Source of the DNA: Candidatus Borkfalkia ceftriaxoniphila | GTDB lineage: Bacteria; Bacillota; Clostridia; Christensenellales; Borkfalkiaceae | Assembly: GCF_004134775.1 (NCBI RefSeq) | Contig: NZ_SDOZ01000002.1 | Span: forward strand, 303,739-367,738 | Direction of reading: 5' to 3' | DNA length: 64,000 bases | Shown: positions 17,916 to 26,623 of the stretch, in pieces | How positions within the stretch are numbered: position 1 is the stretch's first letter | Layout: the number at the start of each line of letters is the position of its first letter | Notes under the pieces: generated by a model | What the model was told of the DNA's origin: nothing | The model's database searches: none | Seen by the model: the letters and a program-made list of their open reading frames with translations, nothing else | Position numbers and translations under genes: made by a program

Positions 17916-20315
17916 TTATACTCCTTTGATCTCTACTTTCCCGTTCTCAAAGGGAACTTTGACGACGATACTGCCGTTTTCTTCCTTATACTGCGCCTGT
18001 GCGCCGTTGTAGAACACTTTGAATTTAAACGAAGGTTTGGCGAGCCGCACTTCCATAGAGAGCGAAGACGACTGCTGTACGTTAGACAACTGCACGAAAT
18101 ATTTTCCGATGGACAGATCGTAGGAAACGCCGCCGAACAAGAGGTTTTCCATTCTCCAGTAATCGAGCGAGGCGGGCATGCGCGGCTGTACGGCGAGCGT
18201 GCCGTCGTAATTCGGTTCCAGCCCGAAAAACGCGTCGGGAACGGAGACGAACATGAGCGCCGCTTCCAAAAATTCGCAGTCGATGCCCACGGGCCCCTCG
18301 CTGTCGCCGTCCGCCACGCCGTCGCCGTCCGCATCGTAGTTGCCCTGCATCCCGATGCCTAAATTTTCGAAATATTTGCGGTAGAAGCCCGTGCCCTCGC
18401 CGCCCGATCTGCGCACCGCGGTGTAGAAACTTTCGATGCCTTTGAGCCGCGAAAACGCGTCGTCCGCGCCGCCCACAAGACTGCGCGCGACCACGTCGTA
18501 ATAACTGGTCTGCATCACGGCGCCGCCGTTGCGCACGCCGCACTCCCACGAATCCGCCTGCCCGACCGCCCAGACGCTGTCGGACGCGTTGTTTTTGGTG
18601 GAAAAACGCGGCGCGAACAAAAACTTATAGATATCGTCGCCCTTGGAGGTATCGCCCGCGATCTCGCGCTCGCCCGATACCCAACTTAAAATACGTTCCG
18701 CCTGCGCGGGAGTGGCGATACCGTCCGTGACCGCCTGCAAGTTGAACATCAGAAAGCCGTAGTCCATTTTCTCCGTCGTGACGCCCGTGCCGTCCTGCGT
18801 ATCGTAATATCCCGCAAAAAAACGGCCCTTTTCGTCGTCCCAGAATTTTTCGCGCATGACGTTTTCGCAGCGTTCGAGTTTCTCACGGAGAGAAGAAATC
18901 GTTTCTTGATAGGGAACGACCGTCTTCATGTCCTTGCCGAGCACGGTGACGGCGGGCGATTCTACGTCATATTCCTCAGCCATCTGCTCTAAAAACAGCA
19001 TACCTTCGAGCGCCTGATGGTAAGAAAGATTGGAATACAGATTGGCGTTGGGGAACGAGATCGCATCCCAGAACCCGTCGCTGATGCCGATGCCCGTGGC
19101 GGGCGTGCCGCAATTGAAATGACCCACGAGATAACTGTTGTCGATAATACCGTTCTGTTCGCCGTTCAGACAGGTCAGATAGAATTGCAGCGCGCGGCGC
19201 GCGTTGGGCAAGACCGTCTTTAAAAGTTCGGTATCCTGCGTATAGGAAAGATAGTGTTTCGCCGCGGAGATATACTGCCCGCAGTTATCCGACATACGGT
19301 CGTCGAAATCCGAGCGGATAAAGTTGTAGAGCAGTTTGCCCTGCACCTTTTTCCCCTCTTTGGCGCGCAGCACGAATTTCAGGCGCGTGACCATGTTCTC
19401 GTGCAGGCTGTCGCGCCCCCACTTTTCGTTGAGATACATATTGAGGAAAGTGCCCTGCCATACGTTTTCCGTCTGCGAAAAGTCCTTCGCCACGGTGGCG
19501 TATTCGGAAAAGCGCACGCATTTGTCGTCCGACCAGTTTGCGTCGTCCTTGGTCTGGAAATACACGTACAGATCGTCGAGGTCGGAGGGTTCGCCCTGCG
19601 TCAGTTCGTATTTCCAGGAAAAATGCAGGAAAGGCGAGTAGAAAGCGTTGGTGCCCTTGCCGCCCCGAATGAGCGGCGATACCACGCAGATCTCCGATGC
19701 CGATGCTGCGGTCTCGGCGGCAAGATAGCCTTCGGTACCGTCCGCGGATTCGCTGCCTTCCGCTTTCTGCGTAAAGTGGGAAACGTTCGTGCCGCTCTCC
19801 CCTTGCCAACCGTCAATGCCGTCGGTGAACTCTTCGCCGAAACCGCCCATGTTGTTGTGTCTGTACGAAGGGAACGCCCAGCCCTGCCCCCAGTCGGACG
19901 AGGTAATTCCCGTGGAGGTGGAAATATACCCCTGTCTGTCCTGCAAAGACATATAATCGAACGTGAGCCAGTCGCGCACCCAGCGATTCGTCGCGTAATG
20001 CTCGGTGAGGTTGGCGGGCGATGCGTCCCAGAAACTGCCGATCATGGACTCCCATTCCTTCCATACGGGCTGCCCCGCGCCGACGGGAAAGGCGTGGATG
20101 CGGCGCTCGTTATAGCGCATATGCCGCTCGAAATAGTCGTTCAAAAAGGCGTCCAGCCCGTTGTCCGAACTGTAAAAACGCAGCACATTGTCGCCGGAGG
20201 CATGTTTTACCTCGTAATCGTAAGGCTGATATTTTTCCCCGCCGCCGCAGCCGACTGCGGCAAGCAGCAGCGCCCCGCAGAGCGCCACGGGCAAAATCTT
20301 GGAAAATAATTTCAT
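17916..20315 (-). CDS. Lipoprotein with six-hairpin (alpha/alpha toroid) glycosidase-like domain
   Basis: A 799-residue surface lipoprotein (signal peptide ending LLAAVGC, Cys near 24). A beta-rich segment occupies about 215-345, and about 350-700 reads as an (alpha/alpha)6 toroid of the kind seen in GH63/GH78-like enzymes (for example GISDGFWDAISFPNANLYS and DSVWAVGQADSWECG), followed by a C-terminal beta sandwich. DADGDGVADGD near 675 is an EF-hand-like calcium loop. The family cannot be set with confidence from sequence alone. The ATG at 20315 is preferred over the GTG two codons upstream because AGAGG lies five bases before it. It follows the gene at 20332 by 16 bases, so the two lipoproteins are probably made together. 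Confidence 0.7.
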   Translation of the reverse strand: MKLFSKILPVALCGALLLAAVGCGGGEKYQPYDYEVKHASGDNVLRFYSSDNGLDAFLNDYFERHMRYNERRIHAFPVGAGQPVWKEWESMIGSFWDASPANLTEHYATNRWVRDWLTFDYMSLQDRQGYISTSTGITSSDWGQGWAFPSYRHNNMGGFGEEFTDGIDGWQGESGTNVSHFTQKAEGSESADGTEGYLAAETAASASEICVVSPLIRGGKGTNAFYSPFLHFSWKYELTQGEPSDLDDLYVYFQTKDDANWSDDKCVRFSEYATVAKDFSQTENVWQGTFLNMYLNEKWGRDSLHENMVTRLKFVLRAKEGKKVQGKLLYNFIRSDFDDRMSDNCGQYISAAKHYLSYTQDTELLKTVLPNARRALQFYLTCLNGEQNGIIDNSYLVGHFNCGTPATGIGISDGFWDAISFPNANLYSNLSYHQALEGMLFLEQMAEEYDVESPAVTVLGKDMKTVVPYQETISSLREKLERCENVMREKFWDDEKGRFFAGYYDTQDGTGVTTEKMDYGFLMFNLQAVTDGIATPAQAERILSWVSGEREIAGDTSKGDDIYKFLFAPRFSTKNNASDSVWAVGQADSWECGVRNGGAVMQTSYYDVVARSLVGGADDAFSRLKGIESFYTAVRRSGGEGTGFYRKYFENLGIGMQGNYDADGDGVADGDSEGPVGIDCEFLEAALMFVSVPDAFFGLEPNYDGTLAVQPRMPASLDYWRMENLLFGGVSYDLSIGKYFVQLSNVQQSSSLSMEVRLAKPSFKFKVFYNGAQAQYKEENGSIVVKVPFENGKVEIKGV

Positions 20316-20331
20316 ACGCACCTCTGTTTTT

Positions 20332-21846
20332 TTACGCGCGGCCTTCGAGTTTTTTGATATCGCCGTTCTCGGCGCCGTTTTCTCTCAGAGACTGAAAGAG
20401 CGCTCGGGAATAAGTGACGTTGTCGAGTTTGAGATAGTAACGATAGGTAAATGAATCGTACGTCGGCATGGAGAATTTTCCGAGCGGCGCGGTATACGTG
20501 CACGAAACCGCGCCCGAAGGATCCACGCCGATATTCGACATATCGACGGTATATTCGTTACGTCCCACGAGCATATGTTCCACGTCGGGCACGTAAAGAC
20601 CGATGCCCCAGTCGTCCTCGTTGAGCCAGGCGATCCAGTTTTCCGTAGCGCGGAAACGGTTGGCGGAAGTGCCCGGCGACCAGAAGCCTAAATTGTCGTC
20701 ATAGGAGATGCTCTTGTCCGTCCAGGGTTCGCCGCCCTTATAGGCGGCAAGTTTGCCGAGCGGCGTGATGCCGTAGAAAGCGGGCAGTTCCTGGTCGCGC
20801 ACGTTGTCGTGCACGTAACCCGAAAAATCCGTGCTCTTGTTCGTGACGGAAACGTATTCGCCGTAGAGCGGGTCTTCTAAAATCTCGTAGACATCCTCCA
20901 TATAGAAAGGCGTGATACTGCCCGATTTCGCCCAGTCCATGGGGCGCACTTTGATATAGATGCGCGTATCCGTAAACTGCACGTCGACGAGTTGGCTCAG
21001 ATTCTGATACATATCGCCGCCCTGTACGGGGTTATACGGCCATGCGACGTCGGGCGTCGCGGGATTGCCGTCGTGATCGAAAAGCCCGCACTCGTAATCG
21101 TCCTGCGGCTCGTCGAGCGAATCCCCTTTCGTGCCGTAAAAGGACTGCTGCACGAGCCGCCCCGTATCGTGCGCGTTGATGAGATTGACGTCGTCCTCGA
21201 CGTACATTTTGTCTTTGGCGCTCTGCCCCACGTACACGTTGCCCATATCCGAATAGAGTGCGACGCCCTGATTGACGGAAGAAAGATAATCGATCGCGCC
21301 GCCCAGTTTCAGATTGACGCCCAGTTTCACCGTCTTGCCTTGAATGTATAACTGCATGTTCTCTTCGGTATAATCGGGCGCATAGAAATTGACTTTGGAA
21401 AAGTCGATGGGATGCACGGCGGCGGAAACTTTTTTCAGTTCGAACGCGCCGCTTTGATGCACGCACTTGAAATCGATGGATTCAAGCGTCTTATCGAAAT
21501 TATTTTCATGATAATAATCGAGGATCTGCCGAAACTCGGTATCGTCTTTAGAGAGGAAAAAGCGCTCGCTGTACTTTTTGCCGCCCTCGCCCGTAAAATG
21601 CATGGTCGCGTCCAATCCGCAGGCGGACGTATATTCCAGTTTGATATAATTCTGCCCGCCGAACGCCGCGTCGAAACGCACGGTGTAACTCTCGCCCGCA
21701 GAAAAGGTCTTGGAAACGCCTTCCGTCCACACGTCGGTAAAGGTCACCGACGGCTCGGGCGGGGTATCCTGCTTTTCGCAACCCGCAAAGAGCGGAACGC
21801 CCATGAGCATCGCCAGGGCGAAACTCAGTATTTTTTTGGTTTTCAT
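20332..21846 (-). CDS. Lipoprotein of unknown function, possible glycan-active protein
   Basis: A 504-residue lipoprotein (signal peptide ending PLFAGC). An N-terminal beta-rich part (about 35-170) is followed by a longer beta-rich domain with distinctive conserved-looking segments: GGAIDYLSS, NLINAHDTGRLVQQSFYG, WPYNPVQGGD and ENWIAWLN. I do not recognise a characterised family. It lies between the permease at 21856 and the toroid lipoprotein at 17916, inside the importer operon, so a glycan-binding or hydrolytic role on the cell surface is likely but inferred from context. AAGGAG precedes the ATG. Confidence 0.65.
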   Translation of the reverse strand: MKTKKILSFALAMLMGVPLFAGCEKQDTPPEPSVTFTDVWTEGVSKTFSAGESYTVRFDAAFGGQNYIKLEYTSACGLDATMHFTGEGGKKYSERFFLSKDDTEFRQILDYYHENNFDKTLESIDFKCVHQSGAFELKKVSAAVHPIDFSKVNFYAPDYTEENMQLYIQGKTVKLGVNLKLGGAIDYLSSVNQGVALYSDMGNVYVGQSAKDKMYVEDDVNLINAHDTGRLVQQSFYGTKGDSLDEPQDDYECGLFDHDGNPATPDVAWPYNPVQGGDMYQNLSQLVDVQFTDTRIYIKVRPMDWAKSGSITPFYMEDVYEILEDPLYGEYVSVTNKSTDFSGYVHDNVRDQELPAFYGITPLGKLAAYKGGEPWTDKSISYDDNLGFWSPGTSANRFRATENWIAWLNEDDWGIGLYVPDVEHMLVGRNEYTVDMSNIGVDPSGAVSCTYTAPLGKFSMPTYDSFTYRYYLKLDNVTYSRALFQSLRENGAENGDIKKLEGRA

Positions 21847-21855
21847 GATTTCTCC

Positions 21856-22764
21856 TTAACCTTTGATGCCGCCGATCTTGATGCCGCCGATCATCTGTTT
21901 CTGGAAGATGAGAAACAGCGCCATGGGCACGAGGGACATGACGACGCACATCGCCATCAGTTTATTCTGCAAATTCGCCGTCACGTTGGAATTGCTGGTA
22001 TAAAAGTAGTAGAAAGCAAGCCCCACCGTGTATTGATCCTCGGCATTGCCCAGATACAGAAGCGGCCCCTGAAAGTCCATCCAAAGCCCCATGACCATGC
22101 CGATCGCCATATACAAAAAGACGTTGAAGCACAGGGGGAACACGATGAGAAAAAAGATCTGATATTCGTTCGCGCCGTCGATGCGGGCGGCGTTGTCCAC
22201 GTCCTTGGGGATCGAGCGCATGAACTGGATGACCAGAAAAATATTGAGCGCGCCGCCGCCCCAGAACGCGCCGATCCACTGCGAGGAGAGTTTGCCGATG
22301 AGTTTCATCTGCGAATAGAGAAAATATTGCGGGATCATCAGGACCGCCGTCGGCAAAAGGACGGTGGACATGACGAACGCGAACATAAATTTTTTGCCCT
22401 TGAAGTTGTGCCGCGCGAACGGAAAGGCGCAAAAGCAAGCGGTGAAAGGCGCGAAAAATCCGTTGATGAGCACCACTTGCAGGGTGTTGAGGATATTATG
22501 CCAGAAATCTTTTACGATGGTATAGTTGGAAACGGTGAAATGCTGCGGAAAAAAGTGCGTGTTCCCCGCCTGCAATTCCTGCGCGGACATGAGGCTCTTG
22601 TTGATCATGAACAGATACGGGAACATAAAGAATACGATCAGGATCGCCGCCACGGCGTATTTCACCGTAAGATAAACATATTTCCTGCGGTTCGCGCGTT
22701 TTTTGCTTTTTTGCGCCGCTTCGCTTTGCGGAATTTCTCCCGTCAAAATGTTTTCTTTCGTCAT
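21856..22764 (-). CDS. Sugar ABC transporter permease (MalG-like)
   Basis: A 302-residue inner-membrane permease of a CUT1 importer with six predicted membrane helices. The cytoplasmic EAA loop that contacts the ATPase reads AARIDGANEYQIFFLIVFPL. The open frame extends upstream, but MTKENIL at 22764 is the likely start because its ATG overlaps the stop of the partner permease by 4 bases. It pairs with the permease at 22761-23738 and the binding protein at 23735-25234. No ATPase gene lies nearby. Confidence 0.88.
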   Translation of the reverse strand: MTKENILTGEIPQSEAAQKSKKRANRRKYVYLTVKYAVAAILIVFFMFPYLFMINKSLMSAQELQAGNTHFFPQHFTVSNYTIVKDFWHNILNTLQVVLINGFFAPFTACFCAFPFARHNFKGKKFMFAFVMSTVLLPTAVLMIPQYFLYSQMKLIGKLSSQWIGAFWGGGALNIFLVIQFMRSIPKDVDNAARIDGANEYQIFFLIVFPLCFNVFLYMAIGMVMGLWMDFQGPLLYLGNAEDQYTVGLAFYYFYTSNSNVTANLQNKLMAMCVVMSLVPMALFLIFQKQMIGGIKIGGIKG

Positions 22765-23738
22765 GAATCTTCTCCGTATTGGATCCACCCGCCCGTCTTG
22801 AACATGACGAGCGTCAGCGCGCCGATGATAAAGAACAGGATCCACGCCATCGCGCACGCCAGCCCGTAGTTGCCGGGGAAACTGTCCTGAAACGCCGTCA
22901 CGTAGATGCGTATGGCGATAAAATTCAGGCTGTCGTCCACGCCCGTGCCGTAGTTGGCGTACGTGCCGAATACCTGCAATCCCCCGATCATCGAAGTGAC
23001 CGCGTTATAAAACAGAATGGGCGTAGACATGGGCACGGTGATGGCGAACAGGCGCCTGAAATAGCCCGCGCCGTCGATCTTCGCCGCCTCGTACAGGTCG
23101 GGCGAAATGTTGCCGAACGCCGCCAGCCACATGATCATGCCGCCTCCCACGCCCCAAAGCCCCGTGACGATAAGGGTGGGCAGCGCGGTCTTGGCGTCCG
23201 TGAAAAAGGTGAGCGGCTCCATGCCCAGTTTCATCAGCCATGTGTTGAACAATCCGTTCATCGTGGGATCCGCGAGGTTCGCCGCAAAGGCGTCCGTCCA
23301 GATAAATCCCGCCGCGATGCCGGGGATCAGGCAGGGAAGATAACAAAGGACGCGGATGATGCGCATGCCCGCGATCGCCCTCTGCAAAAAGAGGGCTAGA
23401 ACGTAGGACAGAACGAGCGATAGCGTGAGATTGCATACGACGTAGACGAAAGTGATGCCCAGAGAACCGAACACCCTGTCCCCCCAGCCCGTCACGCCGA
23501 ACGTGAAGATCTTTTGAAAGTTGAACAGCCCCATCTGCGTGATCTTGGTGCCGTTGAAATTGGAGAGCGCGTATAAAAAGGACATACAGATCGGATACAG
23601 CGTAAAGACGAGTATGCCGATGATGACGGGCAGCAAAAAAGAATAGCTGACCAGATTTTTTTTCAAAACGCGCATCCTGCTGCGCTTTCTTGCCAGCGCC
23701 GCGGCGGTATCCGCGCTTGCTGCCGAATTTAATTTCAT
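22761..23738 (-). CDS. Sugar ABC transporter permease (MalF-like)
   Basis: A 325-residue CUT1 permease with a short charged N-terminus and six predicted helices; the EAA loop reads YEAAKIDGAGYFRRLF. It overlaps the binding-protein gene upstream and the second permease downstream by 4 bases each, so the three are translationally coupled and form one importer. Confidence 0.88.
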   Translation of the reverse strand: MKLNSAASADTAAALARKRSRMRVLKKNLVSYSFLLPVIIGILVFTLYPICMSFLYALSNFNGTKITQMGLFNFQKIFTFGVTGWGDRVFGSLGITFVYVVCNLTLSLVLSYVLALFLQRAIAGMRIIRVLCYLPCLIPGIAAGFIWTDAFAANLADPTMNGLFNTWLMKLGMEPLTFFTDAKTALPTLIVTGLWGVGGGMIMWLAAFGNISPDLYEAAKIDGAGYFRRLFAITVPMSTPILFYNAVTSMIGGLQVFGTYANYGTGVDDSLNFIAIRIYVTAFQDSFPGNYGLACAMAWILFFIIGALTLVMFKTGGWIQYGEDS

Positions 23739-25234
23739 GTCCGATAGCCCTCGATGGTATTGTAAATATTCGCCTCGCCGCGCTTAAAGGCGGTCTTGAT
23801 ATCTTCTTTATAGGTAGAATCCTTGCTGCGCAGACAGTTTTCCATGACCTCGGTCATCTTTTTGGAAACGGGTTCGCGCGCGGCGATCACGTCGATGCGC
23901 AGTTTGAAATCCTGCAACGTGCACGCCGCGGTATCCCACTTATACACAAAAGCGTCGTGATTGAAATTTTTGAGATCCTTGAATTCTTCGCCCGTCAGAT
24001 TGCGCCAGACGGCGTTTTCGGCAAAGAGCATATTTTTATTGGAGGGAATGCCGTTGCCCGTGGAGCAGAAGGCATTCTGTCCCTTTTCGCTCGCCATGAA
24101 TTTGAGAAACGCCCACGCCTCCGTGGGATTTTCCGCATAGCGGTACATGGAATAGCCGCTGCAGCCCGCGCCGATGGCGTAATTCTCTTCCTTGCCGAGA
24201 TTGGGCATGGGAGCCACGCCGAGATCTTCGGGAAGGATCCCGGGCACGCCGTCCACGGTGCGGTCGATCAGGTCCGTGAGCACCGCGCGCGTTTCGAAAC
24301 AGAGCGCCGTCAGTTGATTGATGAAGTTGGCGTGCTTGGTGGAACCCGAGCCGAACGTGAGTTCGTCTTTCACGAGTTCGCGGAGATACGTCGCCGCCGC
24401 GATGTTTTCTTCGGTATTGAACTTCACCGAACCGTCCTCGGCGATCACACTGCCGCCGAATGATTTGAGCGTGGGCCAGCACAGCGAGCCCCACGCCCAG
24501 ATGGCGTCGAGCGAGCGCACCTGCGCGTAATCGCGGTTGTTTTCGGGATTTTTGCCCTCCATGCCTTCAAACCCCGCGCGGATATCGCGCAGAAGTTTGT
24601 CGAACTCGTCGTGCGTCAAGGCGCGGTCGGCGGGAATGCGGTCTTCCGAAACGCCCGCAAGTTTCAAAAGTTTGCGGTTATAGTACATGACGATCTGGTC
24701 GTAATCGCGCGGGAACATATACAGTTTCGTGCCGAGCGTGCTGTCTTGCAGCATGGTTTCCACAAAGGTGTCCTGCGCGGAAAAATTCGTATCCTTTTCA
24801 TCGAAGTAGTTGACGGGCATCAGCATATCCTTTTCGATCCATCCCGCAAACACTTCGTTGGTCGTCCAAAGAACGTCGGGCATCGCCGAAAAGTCCTTGG
24901 TGCGGTACGCGGTGTTGTGCTGGGTGGGGAGAAGAGAAAGATAGTTGGATTCCACCGTCGGCTGGCGCACGATCTTGATGTTGGGATATTCCTTGGAGAA
25001 AGCGTCCAAAAGCGCGTTGATGACTTTCGTTTCAGAAGGAATGTTCTGATAGAGAATTTTCAGCGTGCCCTGATAACTGCTGTCGATATTCAGATCTACG
25101 TCTTCGAGAAGTTTCATGATCTCCGCTTTCTCTTCGTCGTCCGTCGTTTCCTTTTCGATCAGTCCGCAGCCCGCCGCGAACAGCATCGTCAGGCACATCA
25201 CCGCCGACAAAATCAGTCCGATAATTTTTTTCAT
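23735..25234 (-). CDS. Extracellular sugar-binding lipoprotein (ABC importer 1)
   Basis: A 499-residue solute-binding lipoprotein (signal peptide ending LFAAGC) that captures the substrate for the two permeases downstream. The mature part follows the family 1 solute-binding pattern, with a lobe starting TLKILYQNIPSETKVINAL and late helices typical of oligosaccharide receptors. The ATG at 25234 is preferred to an in-frame GTG three codons upstream because AGAGG sits eight bases before it. The substrate is not readable; neighbours point to a complex glycan fragment. Confidence 0.85.
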   Translation of the reverse strand: MKKIIGLILSAVMCLTMLFAAGCGLIEKETTDDEEKAEIMKLLEDVDLNIDSSYQGTLKILYQNIPSETKVINALLDAFSKEYPNIKIVRQPTVESNYLSLLPTQHNTAYRTKDFSAMPDVLWTTNEVFAGWIEKDMLMPVNYFDEKDTNFSAQDTFVETMLQDSTLGTKLYMFPRDYDQIVMYYNRKLLKLAGVSEDRIPADRALTHDEFDKLLRDIRAGFEGMEGKNPENNRDYAQVRSLDAIWAWGSLCWPTLKSFGGSVIAEDGSVKFNTEENIAAATYLRELVKDELTFGSGSTKHANFINQLTALCFETRAVLTDLIDRTVDGVPGILPEDLGVAPMPNLGKEENYAIGAGCSGYSMYRYAENPTEAWAFLKFMASEKGQNAFCSTGNGIPSNKNMLFAENAVWRNLTGEEFKDLKNFNHDAFVYKWDTAACTLQDFKLRIDVIAAREPVSKKMTEVMENCLRSKDSTYKEDIKTAFKRGEANIYNTIEGYRT

Positions 25235-25249
25235 AGTAAACACCTCTTG

Positions 25250-26605
25250 TTATTTCGTCTTGCTGCGGATACACACAGCCGCCGCAAACAGCGCGGCAAC
25301 GGAAAGCGCCGCGATTCCCGCACCCGTGCCGATATTCGAGCCGCAGCCCGAGGAGGCAGGTTCTCCTCCCTCTTTTTTCGTGTTGACTTTCAGTTCCGCG
25401 TCCTTGCCCCATACGGGCACGTCGAGCGCGTACTCGTTTTCTTTGCCGTACAATTTTACGAACGCGACGGATATGCCGTCTGCCGTGACGCTTTCGATCT
25501 CGTACCCTTCGTCTACGGTGACGGAAAGGGTGACCGACATTTCGTTCACTTTGAGTTCGCCGATCTTTGCGTGCGAATCGGCGCTTGCGGTCAGATTGCC
25601 CGCTTCCTGCGAAACTTTCACGTCGAAATCGATGCTCTGCGCGGGAGAACCGTTGCTCGCCAAACTGATATAGGCGTATCCCGAGGGGAAATCCGTGCGT
25701 TTGGCGGGAGAATTCGCCACCACTTTGCCGCCCGAAGAGAAGGTCGTGCCCTCGTCGGTGATCTCCGTGACCAGCGAAACGCGGTTACCGTTTGCGAACA
25801 GCGCCTTGAAGTCCGCGCCGTTATTGGTGAAACTCGTTTCGGTAGAAGAGCGGTATCCCACCAGATCCATGCCCTTCGTGATAGGCTGCGGCGCGCCGCC
25901 GTTGCCCAGATTGAACATAACCACGCTGCCCGCGCCCGCGTTCGCCCACGGTCCCTGCACGCCCGCCTGCGCCAAAGTCAGCGCGGGGAACAGCGAATAC
26001 AGAAACCAGGCGGTCGTGTTGTCCGCGACTACGTTCGTAAAGTCGAGATCCACGGTAAAGGGTTTCGTTACGTCCAGTCCCCTCCCGTACACCGAATACT
26101 TGATGCCCGAAAACGCGAAGGAAGCAGCGCCCGTCTCTTCGTCGGTGAACGAAGGGCTCGTGTATTCGTTGGATGTAATATAATTGTCGTTGATGGCGTC
26201 GCCGTCGTATATCTTGCCCGAACGCACGTCCCAGCCGAAACCGTTGGAGAGGAAGTTGCGCGAACTTTCGCCGATCTTCCCGTACAGCGTAAGGTCGGCG
26301 CTCAGCGCCTCGTCAAAGCCGTAAGGTTGGGTATACGAGGCGTCCTTGTACCACGTCACGGACAGCCCGTCGGCGACCAGCGCGTGGTCTGGCATGCCGA
26401 ACATTTCGCCGCGCACGTCGGTTATGAACAGTTCTTCGGGCACGGTATCCGCCTGTACTTTTTTGACGATATCCTGAAAGAAAGGTACCTTGTACGTGAC
26501 TTCCACCTGCGAGGCGGCCGCGCCCCAAAGCGCCGAGCCGAACACTAGCCCCGCCGAGAGCGCCAGCGCGGCGAACGTCGCCGCCGCTTTGCGTATCATA
26601 CTCAT
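25250..26605 (-). CDS. Surface protein with InlB-like repeat and GCGS-type C-terminal anchor
   Basis: A 451-residue exported protein. A signal peptide (cleavage near GAAAS) is followed by an InlB-like repeat (WYKDASYTQPYGF then ADLTLYGKI), a beta-sandwich region of about 270 residues that may bind carbohydrate, and a C-terminal tail of SSGCGSNIG, a hydrophobic helix and the basic end RSKTK. There is no LPXTG. The tripartite tail looks like a sorting signal of the short Cys-containing kind. It is co-transcribed with importer 1 and the SGNH hydrolase. AGGGG lies just before the ATG at 26605. Confidence 0.65.
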   Translation of the reverse strand: MSMIRKAAATFAALALSAGLVFGSALWGAAASQVEVTYKVPFFQDIVKKVQADTVPEELFITDVRGEMFGMPDHALVADGLSVTWYKDASYTQPYGFDEALSADLTLYGKIGESSRNFLSNGFGWDVRSGKIYDGDAINDNYITSNEYTSPSFTDEETGAASFAFSGIKYSVYGRGLDVTKPFTVDLDFTNVVADNTTAWFLYSLFPALTLAQAGVQGPWANAGAGSVVMFNLGNGGAPQPITKGMDLVGYRSSTETSFTNNGADFKALFANGNRVSLVTEITDEGTTFSSGGKVVANSPAKRTDFPSGYAYISLASNGSPAQSIDFDVKVSQEAGNLTASADSHAKIGELKVNEMSVTLSVTVDEGYEIESVTADGISVAFVKLYGKENEYALDVPVWGKDAELKVNTKKEGGEPASSGCGSNIGTGAGIAALSVAALFAAAVCIRSKTK

Positions 26606-26623
26606 ATATCCCCTTCCCTCCGT

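Noticed and set aside
21412..22869. 485-codon open frame on the plus strand
   Set aside because: Antisense to the permease and lipoprotein genes, His/Asp-rich and without a ribosome site or domain.
24611..26548. 645-codon open frame on the plus strand
   Set aside because: Antisense to a binding protein and a surface protein that both have signal peptides and ribosome sites; its composition is that of a shadow frame.
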